Below are positions 7,528-17,359 of a stretch of 64,000 nt of DNA, piece after piece. Position 1 is the first letter of the stretch. The number at the start of each line of letters is the position of its first letter. The notes beneath the pieces were generated by a model. It saw only the letters and a program-made list of their open reading frames with translations. It was not told the origin of the DNA and made no database searches. This stretch comes from Candidatus Manganitrophaceae bacterium (GTDB lineage: Bacteria > Nitrospirota > Nitrospiria > SBBL01 > Manganitrophaceae), in NCBI GenBank assembly GCA_016200325.1, contig JACQEZ010000019.1, positions 62,001 to 126,000 of the forward strand, read 5' to 3'. The position numbers and the translations under genes are program-made.

Positions 7528-8337
7528 TCATCTCTTTTTTCTTGCCGTCACGACGAAGTTGAAGCCGAAGCGGGAGAACGGATAGGTTCCGGAGAGGGCG
7601 AGGTCGATCCGGCCGAGTGCCAGGGCCAAGCGTCCGACCAGGCTTCGCTTTCCCTTTTCCAGCAGAAAAGGATCGGGGATCAATGAAGAGAGAATATTAT
7701 GTCCCCGGCAGTAGAGAATCTCCAGCCCATTCTTCTCCAGAATCGACCGCAGCTCCCGCCAGGTAAAGGTCTTAAACCGCATCCCCTCCCACACCCGGGT
7801 TGCATGCCCCTTTCCGGGAACGCGGAGGGCGTCGACCAGCTCGGAAGGATGATAAAAGATACCGAAATTCCACTTCGTGTCGCACTCCAGCGTCACGATC
7901 GCGCCCGGCTTGGCGACGCGCGCCATCTCGGCGACCGCCTCTTCATAGCCCTCGACAATATGGCTGAGAACGTCTCCGTAAGAGATCAGAAAATCGAAGC
8001 TCCTGTCCGGGAAGGGAAGCTGACAGGCATTCGCCACCTGGAACGTCACATTGTCGTGTGTTTTGCACCGCTCTTTGGCGATCTCGATCAGCTCTTTGGA
8101 AAGATCGATCCCGACCACCTCCTCCGCGTAGGGGGCGAGACGGACCGCCTGTAGACCGCTCCCGCAGCCGACATCAAGGATTCGGCCATATCGCTTTCCG
8201 CGGGTCAACTCCTCCAGGCAAAGATCATAGAGAAGATAACTGTTCATCAAGAAAGGGGTCTCATTGACGAGCTCGTCAAATCCCTTTCCCCAATCGTTAT
8301 ACACTTTTGCGACGGTATCTGTGGTTGTCTTCGACAT
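7528..8337 (-). CDS. Class I SAM-dependent methyltransferase
   Basis: A 269-residue Rossmann methyltransferase. Motif I is ILDVGCGSGLQAVRL (residues about 55-69), the acidic adenosine-binding residue is in VVGIDLSKEL, and FPDRSFDFLISYGDVLSHI marks motifs II-III. The C-terminal part has no specific substrate signature. The gene is alone, convergent with no plus-strand partner and followed by a gap. Its ATG has no Shine-Dalgarno sequence and lies 8 nt after a TATAAG. Confidence 0.85.
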   Translation of the reverse strand: MSKTTTDTVAKVYNDWGKGFDELVNETPFLMNSYLLYDLCLEELTRGKRYGRILDVGCGSGLQAVRLAPYAEEVVGIDLSKELIEIAKERCKTHDNVTFQVANACQLPFPDRSFDFLISYGDVLSHIVEGYEEAVAEMARVAKPGAIVTLECDTKWNFGIFYHPSELVDALRVPGKGHATRVWEGMRFKTFTWRELRSILEKNGLEILYCRGHNILSSLIPDPFLLEKGKRSLVGRLALALGRIDLALSGTYPFSRFGFNFVVTARKKR

Positions 8338-8345
8338 GGCTTTTT

Positions 8346-8374
8346 CTTATATCATGATCGAGGAGGGGGCACAA
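8346..8374 (-). promoter_or_regulatory. Promoter predicted to give a leaderless mRNA (methyltransferase gene)
   Basis: TTGTGC (complement of 8369-8374), 17-bp spacer, TATAAG (complement of 8346-8351), then 8 nt (AAAAAGCC) and the ATG at 8337. The -35 is weaker than in the other cases. Confidence 0.5.
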
Positions 8375-8423
8375 GAAAAATTTGATTGCGTTTTGATTGG
8401 GAGCAAGAGCGATGGAATTGTCT

Positions 8424-8606
8424 AGAGTCGTGGGGTTTCACCCCACCCCCCACCGCGGGGGTTGCTTGCCCAACCCCCTTCGGCTTCCCAAGGGACACCG
8501 GGGTGAAACCCCGGACCCCACGGTCACAACTTGCACCACGCGCGGGAGTGCACCGCGGATGGTGCTTCGACAATGGTGACCTGAAGAGGTAGATGGAACG
8601 TCTGAT
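8424..8606 (+). repeat. Dispersed repeat, left arm of a large inverted repeat
   Basis: This 183-bp block begins AGAGTCGTGGGGTTTCACCCC, continues through a GCCCAACCCCCTTCGGCTTCC stretch (shortened here to CCCCCTTCGGCTTCC) and ends GAAGAGGTAGATGGAACGTCTGAT. A second, diverged copy lies at 8732-8910 on the other strand. The intervening 125 bp contain small hairpins (AGGCCTGCGGCCT) but no gene. Open frames through both arms encode the same glycine-rich peptide (VGGGVKPHDS), which reflects repeat identity rather than a protein. Confidence 0.75.
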
Positions 8607-8731
8607 TTGGAACGCTTAAGATAGCGGGCACAGCACGCCCTGGACGCGCACTGTCTTACGTTCTTCTTTATAAAGATAGAAAGAGATGGAGCGTGATGAG
8701 GCCTGCGGCCTCGAGGCCCCTGCGTACTCTC

Positions 8732-8910
8732 ATCAAACGTTCTACCTACCTCATCAGGTCGAGCCGCAGCAGTCCGCGGTTCTCTCCCGCGGTCGCGTGG
8801 CATTCGACCGTGGGGGCGCAGGGGGTGTAAACCCCCGCTGCACGGGGAAGCCGAAGGGGGCTGGGCACGCAGCCCCCGCGGTGGGGGGTGGGGTAAAACC
8901 CCACGACTCT
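8732..8910 (-). repeat. Dispersed repeat, right arm of a large inverted repeat
   Basis: Read on the minus strand this copy starts AGAGTCGTGGGGTTTTACCCC, shares CCCCCTTCGGCTTCC, then the CCACGGTC and CGCGGGAG segments, and ends GATGAGGTAGGTAGAACGTTTGAT, all in the same order as the left arm. Small insertions and deletions separate the two, so they are not a recent duplication. A degraded third relative is at about 49272-49350. Confidence 0.75.
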
Positions 8911-8937
8911 AAGCAGCGCGCCGCAAAATTCAATCCC

Positions 8938-9858
8938 TTATGCTTCCCGCGCCCTCATCTCCCCCGCCTCACTCTTCTTAATTCCATCGAGCAACGCCTC
9001 GCGATAGGTCGGAAACCGAAGTGAGAGATTGAACTCTTTTAAAAGTTTTTGGTTTTGATAGCGGATCGGGGGGGCTGGGACGGAGGGCGGGAGCGCCGGC
9101 GAAGCCGCGCCGAGGAGGGTCGCCATCTCCTGAAAGTAGGCGGCCGGCGTATGCGGCTCGTGATCGACGACGTTATAAAATTGGCCGGGGCGTCCCCGCT
9201 CCATCGCCGCGATCAAGATGTCGAGATAATCTTCGAAATAGATTCGGTGAAAGAGCGGCGGCAGATCGGGAGGAAGCGGATAGGTCCCTTTTCGGACCTG
9301 GTCGAAGATTCCGGGAAGGGATTGGTAGAGGGCTCCCGCCCGCAGGATCATCCCCGGAAAGCCGTCTTCCGAAAAGCGGGCAAGAATCTCGCGCTCGGCC
9401 TCTGCATGAATCCGTCCAGTTACGCTTTTCGGCCGGCAAAAAACCTTCTCGCTGATCCCTTCTTCGACAGAAGCCTCACTTCCAGGCGCCGCCGTCGCCC
9501 CCTCATAGACGGCGAGGCTACTCTCGTAGATGTACCGCTGGACGGCACCGCGGGGAAGGGCGGAGAGGATATTCCGCAGCCCTTTTAAATCGGTCGGCTC
9601 GGGCATCGGCTGTCCATGCTGCCGGCGCTGGGCGAGGTGGTAGATCACGTCGGCATTGGCGACCGCCATCTTTGCCAAAAACGGCTCGGAGAGATCAGCG
9701 GCGACCGGATTGATCCCGAGCCGCGCGAATCCAGGGGCGAGTCCATCGGAGGAGATCAGCGCCCAGACGCTCCGATCCTCCCGGAGAAGACGGACCCCGA
9801 GCTGCTTAATAAAATTTCCCTCTCCGATCAGCAAGATGGTCGTAAATGATTTAGGCAA
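8938..9858 (-). CDS. NAD(P)-dependent epimerase/dehydratase-like SDR protein
   Basis: A 306-residue extended-SDR-type protein. The N-terminal nucleotide-binding loop reads IGEGNFIKQLG, a deviant form of GxxGxxG. ADVIYHLAQ and YIYESSLAVYEG follow the SDR pattern, but the catalytic YxxxK is not clear: the tyrosine/lysine region reads GRIHAEAE, so catalysis may be lost or changed. The start is a TTG with AAGGA upstream; no ATG fits. It is the last gene of the DHODH-ADA-ABC-F-SDR run, 70 bp after the ABC-F gene. Confidence 0.7.
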   Translation of the reverse strand: MPKSFTTILLIGEGNFIKQLGVRLLREDRSVWALISSDGLAPGFARLGINPVAADLSEPFLAKMAVANADVIYHLAQRRQHGQPMPEPTDLKGLRNILSALPRGAVQRYIYESSLAVYEGATAAPGSEASVEEGISEKVFCRPKSVTGRIHAEAEREILARFSEDGFPGMILRAGALYQSLPGIFDQVRKGTYPLPPDLPPLFHRIYFEDYLDILIAAMERGRPGQFYNVVDHEPHTPAAYFQEMATLLGAASPALPPSVPAPPIRYQNQKLLKEFNLSLRFPTYREALLDGIKKSEAGEMRAREA

Positions 9859-9928
9859 CGGTGACGTCCTTTTCTATTATTTTCTATCCCCCTACTGCCG
9901 ATCCGGCAGAGGTTCGTAAAAGAGGACT

Positions 9929-11892
<1,964 letters not shown>

Positions 11893-11896
<4 letters not shown>

Positions 11897-12987
11897 TTTT
11901 TCGTGCGAAAGACCGGCCGCTCTAGATCGTGCTGCGGCGGGAGATTTTCCTTGAATTGGGTTGAGGGATGAATAAAGGAATGCCGACGGGCCTGACGGTG
12001 AATCGTCTGGAGCTGCTCGACGGAGAGGAATTTCGAGAGCTTTTCATTTTCCCGGTTCTGATCGGTATTCGAGACGGTGGTGTTGTCGGTGCAGATCGCC
12101 ACCGGGACGCCGTATTCCATGAAGGTCAAGATCGGATGCGATGCCCCCATCGGAACGGCGCCGGTCTGATAATTCGAAGTATAGCAACACTCGACCAAAA
12201 TCTGATCCTTGGCCAACCGGCGCAGGAGCGCTTTGTCTTTGACGGCGGAGCAGCCATGTCCGATCCGGCGGGCGCCGAGGATATCAATCGCCTCCCAGAT
12301 CGCCTCCGGTCCTTCGTCTTCTCCGGCATGAATCGTTAAACCGAGGTTCGCCAACCGGGCGATCTCGAACGCCTCTTTAAAGAGACGCGCCGGGTTTCCC
12401 CGCTCCGCCCCCGCCACATCGAAGCCGATCACGCCGGTCCGTTCATGAAATTGCTGCGCCTCGGCAATCGCCTGGCGCGCCAAGATCTTCGCGATATGCG
12501 GCCCTTGATGGCGCATGGCGATGACGATCAACCCGGTCTCGATCGGATATTTCTTCTCGGCGCGGGAGAGCCCCGTTAGAACGGAGCTGATTGTCTGGCG
12601 CAGCGTCAGCCCGGCGAAGGTATGAATGATCGGCGCATAACGCAGCTCCAGGAGCCGGACCCCGTTCTGATAGGCCTTCTGAACAATCGCTTCGACGACG
12701 TAAGAGATGTTGCCGTAAAACTGGGTGATCCAAGCGGGATAGTGAAATTTATCGAGGTAGCGAAGCAGCGCCCCCTCTTCCCCCTCTTGAAGGACGAGCA
12801 GCCGCTCCATCTCCTTTTTCGTCGCAACCGGGTTGAGGCGATGCTCTTTCATCAACTTCCAGGTGAGGTCGACCGGGATCGATCCGTCGACATGCTGGTG
12901 AAGCTCGACCTTCTCGATTTTTGCGACCTCTTGTCGAATCGGCATTTTCCGAGACTCTTTCCTAGAATCTTTCCCAGAATCTTTCAT
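11893..12987 (-). CDS. Adenosine deaminase family protein
   Basis: A 364-residue metal-dependent deaminase that converts adenosine (or a related nucleoside) to the inosine form. Metal and catalytic motifs are present in order: [23 protein letters not shown] and [11 protein letters not shown]. The last motif has TDN where the classical enzyme has TDD; TDN is also known in bacterial members. I chose the ATG at 12987 because it overlaps the preceding stop as ATGA; a start 16 codons upstream is possible. It lies between a DHODH-family gene and an ABC-F gene. Confidence 0.88.
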
Positions 12988-14051
12988 TGACCCGACGCTT
13001 CTTTCCAATAAGTGTATGCCAGAAAGGGGTCCCACATCGCACCGGTCGCCGTCATCACGGCGTCGACCCCCTCGTTGAGAAATTCCCGAATGTGCGCCGC
13101 CGTCATCACCCCGCCGACGCCGACCACCTCGAAGTCATATTTTTCTCTTTGCTTCAGCGCAACGATCCGCGATGCCTGTAAGACGGCGTACGGCCGAATC
13201 GCCGCACCGCAGACCCCCGACCGCAACCGGCCTTTCCCCGGGAGCGCTTGAGTCCCGTCGGGCTTGATCACCTCAAACGAGAGGGTATTCAATCCCGAAA
13301 TGGCGTCGACATGCGGTGCATTCGCCGCGACGACCTTTTCGAGCCGCGAGGTATCGGAGATGTAGCCGATTTTAATGATCAGCGGAACCGCTCCGATCGC
13401 CCGCTTCACCCGCTTCGAGATCTCGGCCGAGAAAACCGGATCGGTATAGACGCTCCCCTCGCCGGTCACGACGTTGGGACAGGAGAGGTTGATCTCCACC
13501 GCCGGCGCCCCCGCTTCGACCGCCATCCGCGCAGCCGACGCATAATCCTCGGCCAGATCTTTTTCTCCCGGCGTGCCGACGACGCTGACGATCAACAACT
13601 GCCCGTCGCCGAGGCCCGCTTTGGCTTTTTGGATATCCTCCTGCCAGAGCTTCGGGTCGCGCGACGGCATGCCGAACGAATTGGTGATGCTGATCTCCTC
13701 CACGCGGGACGGCGCCTCCATCGTGGCAACCAGCGGCTTCCCGAAATCGGCTTCCTGCAGCGGTCCCTTCAGATGGAGGAACATGCAGTTCGGCTCCGGA
13801 TGGCTCGGGGTCGCGCGGGTCCGGACCGTTTTATAGACGAGGAGGTCAAACCCGAGCGCGCCGTAAGCGAGAATCCAGCGGGAGTTGAGCAGCGGCCCGG
13901 CCGGAATACCGAGGCGCGAGTTGACGTCGAATCCGAGGAACCGGACCTTCTTTTCAATCCGGCGGGCCGGCGGCCGTTGATCGATAAAGGGACCTTCCTG
14001 GTAGTTCGCTTCGTATGAGCGGGTGATGTCGTATGTCGGGGCTGGTTTCAT
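12984..14051 (-). CDS. Dihydroorotate dehydrogenase family protein
   Basis: A 355-residue FMN TIM-barrel protein. EINLSCPNV (about residue 170-178), VPLIIKIGYISD and VVGVGGVMTA are the flavin and substrate motifs of the class. The N-terminal 60 residues differ from PyrD of either class, so the substrate may be dihydroorotate or a related pyrimidine. It is followed without a gap by adenosine deaminase, which supports a nucleotide salvage or synthesis role. The promoter is TTGACC-N17-TAGCAT and the leader is about 20 nt. Confidence 0.8.
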   Translation of the reverse strand: MKPAPTYDITRSYEANYQEGPFIDQRPPARRIEKKVRFLGFDVNSRLGIPAGPLLNSRWILAYGALGFDLLVYKTVRTRATPSHPEPNCMFLHLKGPLQEADFGKPLVATMEAPSRVEEISITNSFGMPSRDPKLWQEDIQKAKAGLGDGQLLIVSVVGTPGEKDLAEDYASAARMAVEAGAPAVEINLSCPNVVTGEGSVYTDPVFSAEISKRVKRAIGAVPLIIKIGYISDTSRLEKVVAANAPHVDAISGLNTLSFEVIKPDGTQALPGKGRLRSGVCGAAIRPYAVLQASRIVALKQREKYDFEVVGVGGVMTAAHIREFLNEGVDAVMTATGAMWDPFLAYTYWKEASGQ

Positions 14052-14078
14052 TGCTGCGGGGTCCCTTTGCGTACCCGT

Positions 14079-14107
14079 ATGCTAACATGGCGCGGGATTC
14101 TGGTCAA
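14079..14107 (-). promoter_or_regulatory. Sigma70-like promoter for the DHODH-ADA-ABC-F-SDR run
   Basis: TTGACC (complement of 14102-14107), 17-bp spacer, TAGCAT (complement of 14079-14084). About 27 nt separate the -10 from the ATG, with AAAGGGA in between, so this is a leadered transcript. Confidence 0.55.
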
Positions 14108-14144
14108 CCGTTGCGAGCCGGAAGCGCTCGCGTCCGGACAGCAG

Positions 14145-14172
14145 ACAGCCCAGGCGAATGGGCCTGGGCTGT
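14145..14172. terminator. Hairpin after the sulfite/nitrite reductase gene
   Basis: ACAGCCCAGGC pairs with GCCTGGGCTGT around a 6-nt loop. It lies 25 bp past the stop of the reductase gene. There is no U-tract on either side, so it may stabilise the 3' end rather than terminate. Confidence 0.45.
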
Positions 14173-14196
14173 GCATGGTCTTAGAATCTTTAGCGC

Positions 14197-16599
14197 TTAG
14201 ACTTTCTCGATGACAATCTTATGATGACCGTCCGGCAGCTTCTCGTTCTTCACGACCTTATGTCCTTCCGCCTGAACGCTCCGGGGGACATTGCGGATCG
14301 GCTCCCCGTCATCAAGGATCACCTCCAGCGTCTGGCCGGCATCCATCTCTTCGAGCTGAAGCTTTGTCTTGACGAAATTCATCGGGCAAGCGACCCCCGA
14401 TAAATCGAGCCGGGCATCGACCTCTTTTTGTAAACTCATATCGACCTCACTTTGAATCACCGATGAAACAGTTTCTTTCTTACGTAATTTTAAATTGGCG
14501 TCGAGGCGATCGTACGCCTCTTTGCACTCGCGGACGAAGGCATCGGCCAGCGTCAGCATCTCCTGGAGCGGTTCGGGCTGAAGCGCGAAGGAGGTCCACT
14601 TTCCAAGGTCCTCGGTAAAGTTCTCGAACCGCTCGGTGACGATTCCCTGCTCCACCAGCTTGTGCTGGAACTCTTTGAGGACCTCCTCTTCATGGGGCGA
14701 GTCGATGCCGAAGGGAATCAGCAGCGCCCGGCAGTTGACCAGGATCGCATGCTTGATGTGGCCGACCGTTTCTTCATATTGATGGTGCATCAACGCCACT
14801 GAGGCCTTCTCGATTGATTGGACGCCGGTATGCAAGTAGTGCTCGATCATATCGATCACGGTGCCGGCGCATTCGCCGGGGCCGAGGTCGTCGAGCGAGA
14901 AGTCTTTCTCCTCATTGTAGTCGATGTAATATTCGGGGGCCTCTTGCGGCGTCGGAATCTTCGTAAACCGCTCCAGCCGGACGGCGAGGGCCTCTCGGCC
15001 GAAACGCTCGATGAAGGGATTGAAGCCTTCCTCTTCCCGGCGGTTCTCCCGATAGATCTGCACCAACTCCATGACCGCCGCCGGAATGTTCTTCGCCGGG
15101 ATCTTCACCTTGGAGCTCCCGATCACCGACCGCTCCGCGCTCACCCCGCCTCCCAGATGAAGCTGGTAGTGGGGGGCGAGCTTGCCGTGGACTTTTTTCC
15201 CGACCCCATGTAAACCGATGCCGGCGATGTGATGATGGCCGCAGGAGTTCGGGCATCCCGAGATTCGAATGCGTAACCCATTGAGGTCTTCAAACTCGGA
15301 GAGGTTTTTGCCGAACTCATTGACAATCGCCGCACCCAACCCCATCGACGAGGTCAGCGCCAATTGGCAGCTGTCGGCGCCGGGGCACGAGATGACATCG
15401 ACCGCCCGCTCCGCACCCGCGCCGCCCAGACCGATTCGATCGAGCGCGGCATGAAGCTCGGAGAGCGATTCCTGATGCACCCCCCGGATCAGCAGGTTCT
15501 GCTGGTGGGTCGCCCGAATCTCGCCGGTGGTCGAAAACCGCTCGACGATCTCGGCCATCGCCCGCAATTGATCGGCGGTGATGTCGCCGAGGATTAATTT
15601 GATCTGAACCGCGCAGATGCCGGGAGTCGATTGCGGAATCACGTTGGTCCGGAACCAAGAGGCATGCCCGTTTTGACTTTCAATCATCGGCAGATTCAAC
15701 GGCGCCGCCGGCTGCTTCGGCTCCGGCATCGGCAAGGAGACATAGCTCTTTCCCGACGCCTTCAAGAACGCCCGCTCTCCCGCCACTTTCTCCTTAAACC
15801 AGTCGAGGCCCCATTTTTCGAGGATAAATTTCATCCGCGCCTTGCTCTTGGTCTTTCGATCTCCATGCGCATCGAAGACCTTTAAAATCGCCTCGCAGGT
15901 CGGAAGAATTTCATCGATCGGAAGAAAATCGGTATAAAGCTTGGCGAGCTTCGGGTGCGACCCCAGCCCCCCGCCGACGAAGAGCTTAAATCCGAACTCT
16001 GGCTGCCCGGCGACCTCCCGGCGGGTGGCGATGAAGCCGATGTCGTGAATCGACGCCAAGCCGCACTCGCTGTCACACCCTGAGAAAGAGATTTTAAATT
16101 TACGGGGAAGGTCTTGGTTGATCGGATTGCGCAGAAGCGCATACGCGACCGCCTGAGAAATCGGGGTCACGTCGAACAGCTCGGTCGGGCAGACCCCCGC
16201 CAAATGGCAGGAGGTGACATTGCGCACCGTATTGCCGCACGCTTCCCGGGTGGTCAGTCCCGATTCGGCCAGCCGCGTCATCACGGCGGTGATATCGTCC
16301 AATTTCACAAAATGGAATTGCATATCCTGCCGGGTGGTGATATGTCCCTTGCCGGTGGAATGATGCTCGGCGATGTCGGCGAGACAACGGAGCTTGGGGG
16401 CGGTGAGAAGGCCGGAGGGAATCTTGACGCGGACCATCTGGAATCCCTTTTGCCGCTGTCCATAAATCCCATGCTGAAGCCGGAAGCGCTTGAACTTTTC
16501 CTCCGGGATTTCTTTTTTCTTTAAACGCTCGACTTGAAGGCCGAACGCCTCGATTTCTTTTAAAATTTCTTCTGAAAGGGTGGTCTCGGTATGGCTCAT
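14197..16599 (-). CDS. Ferredoxin-type sulfite/nitrite reductase fused to helical and TusA domains
   Basis: An 800-residue fusion (residue numbers below count from an upstream in-frame ATG, four codons earlier). Residues 1-560 form the doubled siroheme reductase fold, with GHITTRQDMQFH and GEIRATHQQNLLIRG. The C-terminal half has the expected siroheme/4Fe-4S cysteines C409, C415 (CPGADSC) and C453, C457 (CPNSC). The N-terminal half also has a full set, C135, C141, C179, C183. About 575-710 is an all-helical region. Residues 731-804 are a TusA-like sulfur carrier with Cys742 in ACPMNF. Reductions of sulfite or nitrite by six electrons are known for the family; the TusA tail favours sulfur. The start with GAGGGA upstream was chosen. 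Confidence 0.88.
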   Translation of the reverse strand: MSHTETTLSEEILKEIEAFGLQVERLKKKEIPEEKFKRFRLQHGIYGQRQKGFQMVRVKIPSGLLTAPKLRCLADIAEHHSTGKGHITTRQDMQFHFVKLDDITAVMTRLAESGLTTREACGNTVRNVTSCHLAGVCPTELFDVTPISQAVAYALLRNPINQDLPRKFKISFSGCDSECGLASIHDIGFIATRREVAGQPEFGFKLFVGGGLGSHPKLAKLYTDFLPIDEILPTCEAILKVFDAHGDRKTKSKARMKFILEKWGLDWFKEKVAGERAFLKASGKSYVSLPMPEPKQPAAPLNLPMIESQNGHASWFRTNVIPQSTPGICAVQIKLILGDITADQLRAMAEIVERFSTTGEIRATHQQNLLIRGVHQESLSELHAALDRIGLGGAGAERAVDVISCPGADSCQLALTSSMGLGAAIVNEFGKNLSEFEDLNGLRIRISGCPNSCGHHHIAGIGLHGVGKKVHGKLAPHYQLHLGGGVSAERSVIGSSKVKIPAKNIPAAVMELVQIYRENRREEEGFNPFIERFGREALAVRLERFTKIPTPQEAPEYYIDYNEEKDFSLDDLGPGECAGTVIDMIEHYLHTGVQSIEKASVALMHHQYEETVGHIKHAILVNCRALLIPFGIDSPHEEEVLKEFQHKLVEQGIVTERFENFTEDLGKWTSFALQPEPLQEMLTLADAFVRECKEAYDRLDANLKLRKKETVSSVIQSEVDMSLQKEVDARLDLSGVACPMNFVKTKLQLEEMDAGQTLEVILDDGEPIRNVPRSVQAEGHKVVKNEKLPDGHHKIVIEKV

Positions 16600-16635
16600 C
16601 TGTTCCCTCATTCAACCGAAAAAAGATTTTAACAA

Positions 16636-16664
16636 AGGATACACCACTTTCCCTGCACAATCAA
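16636..16664 (-). promoter_or_regulatory. Sigma70-like promoter for the reductase-TusA gene
   Basis: TTGATT (complement of 16659-16664), 17-bp spacer, TATCCT (complement of 16636-16641). The leader would be about 30 nt and includes the GAGGGA ribosome site. Confidence 0.45.
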
Positions 16665-16717
16665 TATAAAACGCTTTCGAAAGAAGTCGAAAATCTCTTT
16701 AATAATGAGGGGGTCAA

Positions 16718-16751
16718 TAAAAAAAGGAGCCCGTCAGGGCTCCTTTTTTGA
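16718..16751 (-). terminator. Rho-independent terminator of the TPR lipoprotein gene
   Basis: GGAGCCC-GTCA-GGGCTCC flanked by an A-run and a T-run, so it works on both strands. It follows the lipoprotein stop by about 20 bp and separates that gene from the reductase promoter. Confidence 0.85.
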
Positions 16752-16767
16752 AGCGCCGATTTGCGAT

Positions 16768-17175
16768 TTAGCTCGGCGGGGTTGATCGATTCATCCCTTG
16801 ATCCGATCCGCTGGGGGTGGTTCCCCGGCGTCCCCCCATCCCAAACTCCCTTGAATAGAGATTGCGAGCCTGCTCCAACTCTTTATCCGCCTGGGTGGTC
16901 TTACCTTGTTGATAAAGAGTCAAGGCCAAGTTCAGGTGCGCTTCCGGAATGCTCGGATCGATCCGGGTCACATTTTCAAAGTGTTGCTGCGCATTCACAT
17001 ACTGCTCACTTTTATAAGCCTTCAATCCCTCACTGAATTCATTTTTAACCGTCTCAGGAAGCTGTTTGGGTGCGGCCGCTTCCGGGGAAGAACTGCCGCC
17101 GAGCATTTTTTGGGTTGATGAGCATCCTGCAACAAGCAGGGAGATCATTGATACGACAACCACTATATTCTTCAT
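16768..17175 (-). CDS. Small TPR lipoprotein
   Basis: 135 residues. The signal peptide ends in a lipobox (LLVAGCSS), so the mature protein is lipid-anchored at Cys18. Residues about 43-105 form two tetratricopeptide-like helix pairs (AYKSEQYVNAQQHFENV and AHLNLALTLYQQGKTTQA), followed by a glycine/serine-rich tail. A strong GGAGGAGG ribosome site precedes the ATG. TPRs mediate protein contacts; no specific partner can be named. It is a single-gene unit with its own terminator. Confidence 0.85.
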   Translation of the reverse strand: MKNIVVVVSMISLLVAGCSSTQKMLGGSSSPEAAAPKQLPETVKNEFSEGLKAYKSEQYVNAQQHFENVTRIDPSIPEAHLNLALTLYQQGKTTQADKELEQARNLYSREFGMGGRRGTTPSGSDQGMNRSTPPS

Positions 17176-17324
17176 TTCCTACCTCCTCCACTAATTTACT
17201 CTCCGCAGCTTTAATTCTAATAATCGAAGCGGTCCTGCTTCAATTACCTCTAGGAGCTAATACTCAAAGGATAGGAGATGGACTTGGCGGCGGAGCCCTC
17301 CTCATGCAATCGGATTAAAAAGAA

Positions 17325-17352
17325 TTGACAGGGGGAGGAAATTGCGTAGAAT
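17325..17352 (+). promoter_or_regulatory. Promoter predicted to give a leaderless mRNA (FG-GAP lipoprotein)
   Basis: Perfect TTGACA (17325-17330), 16-bp spacer, TAGAAT (17347-17352), then 7 nt (ACGCGGA) and the ATG at 17360. An in-frame ATG-like start at 17342 would lie inside the promoter. Confidence 0.7.
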
Positions 17353-17359
17353 ACGCGGA

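Noticed and set aside
8352-9024. Two open frames encoding a similar GGGVKPHD-type peptide on opposite strands
   Set aside because: They run through the inverted repeat arms, have no ribosome site and share sequence only because the arms are copies of one element.
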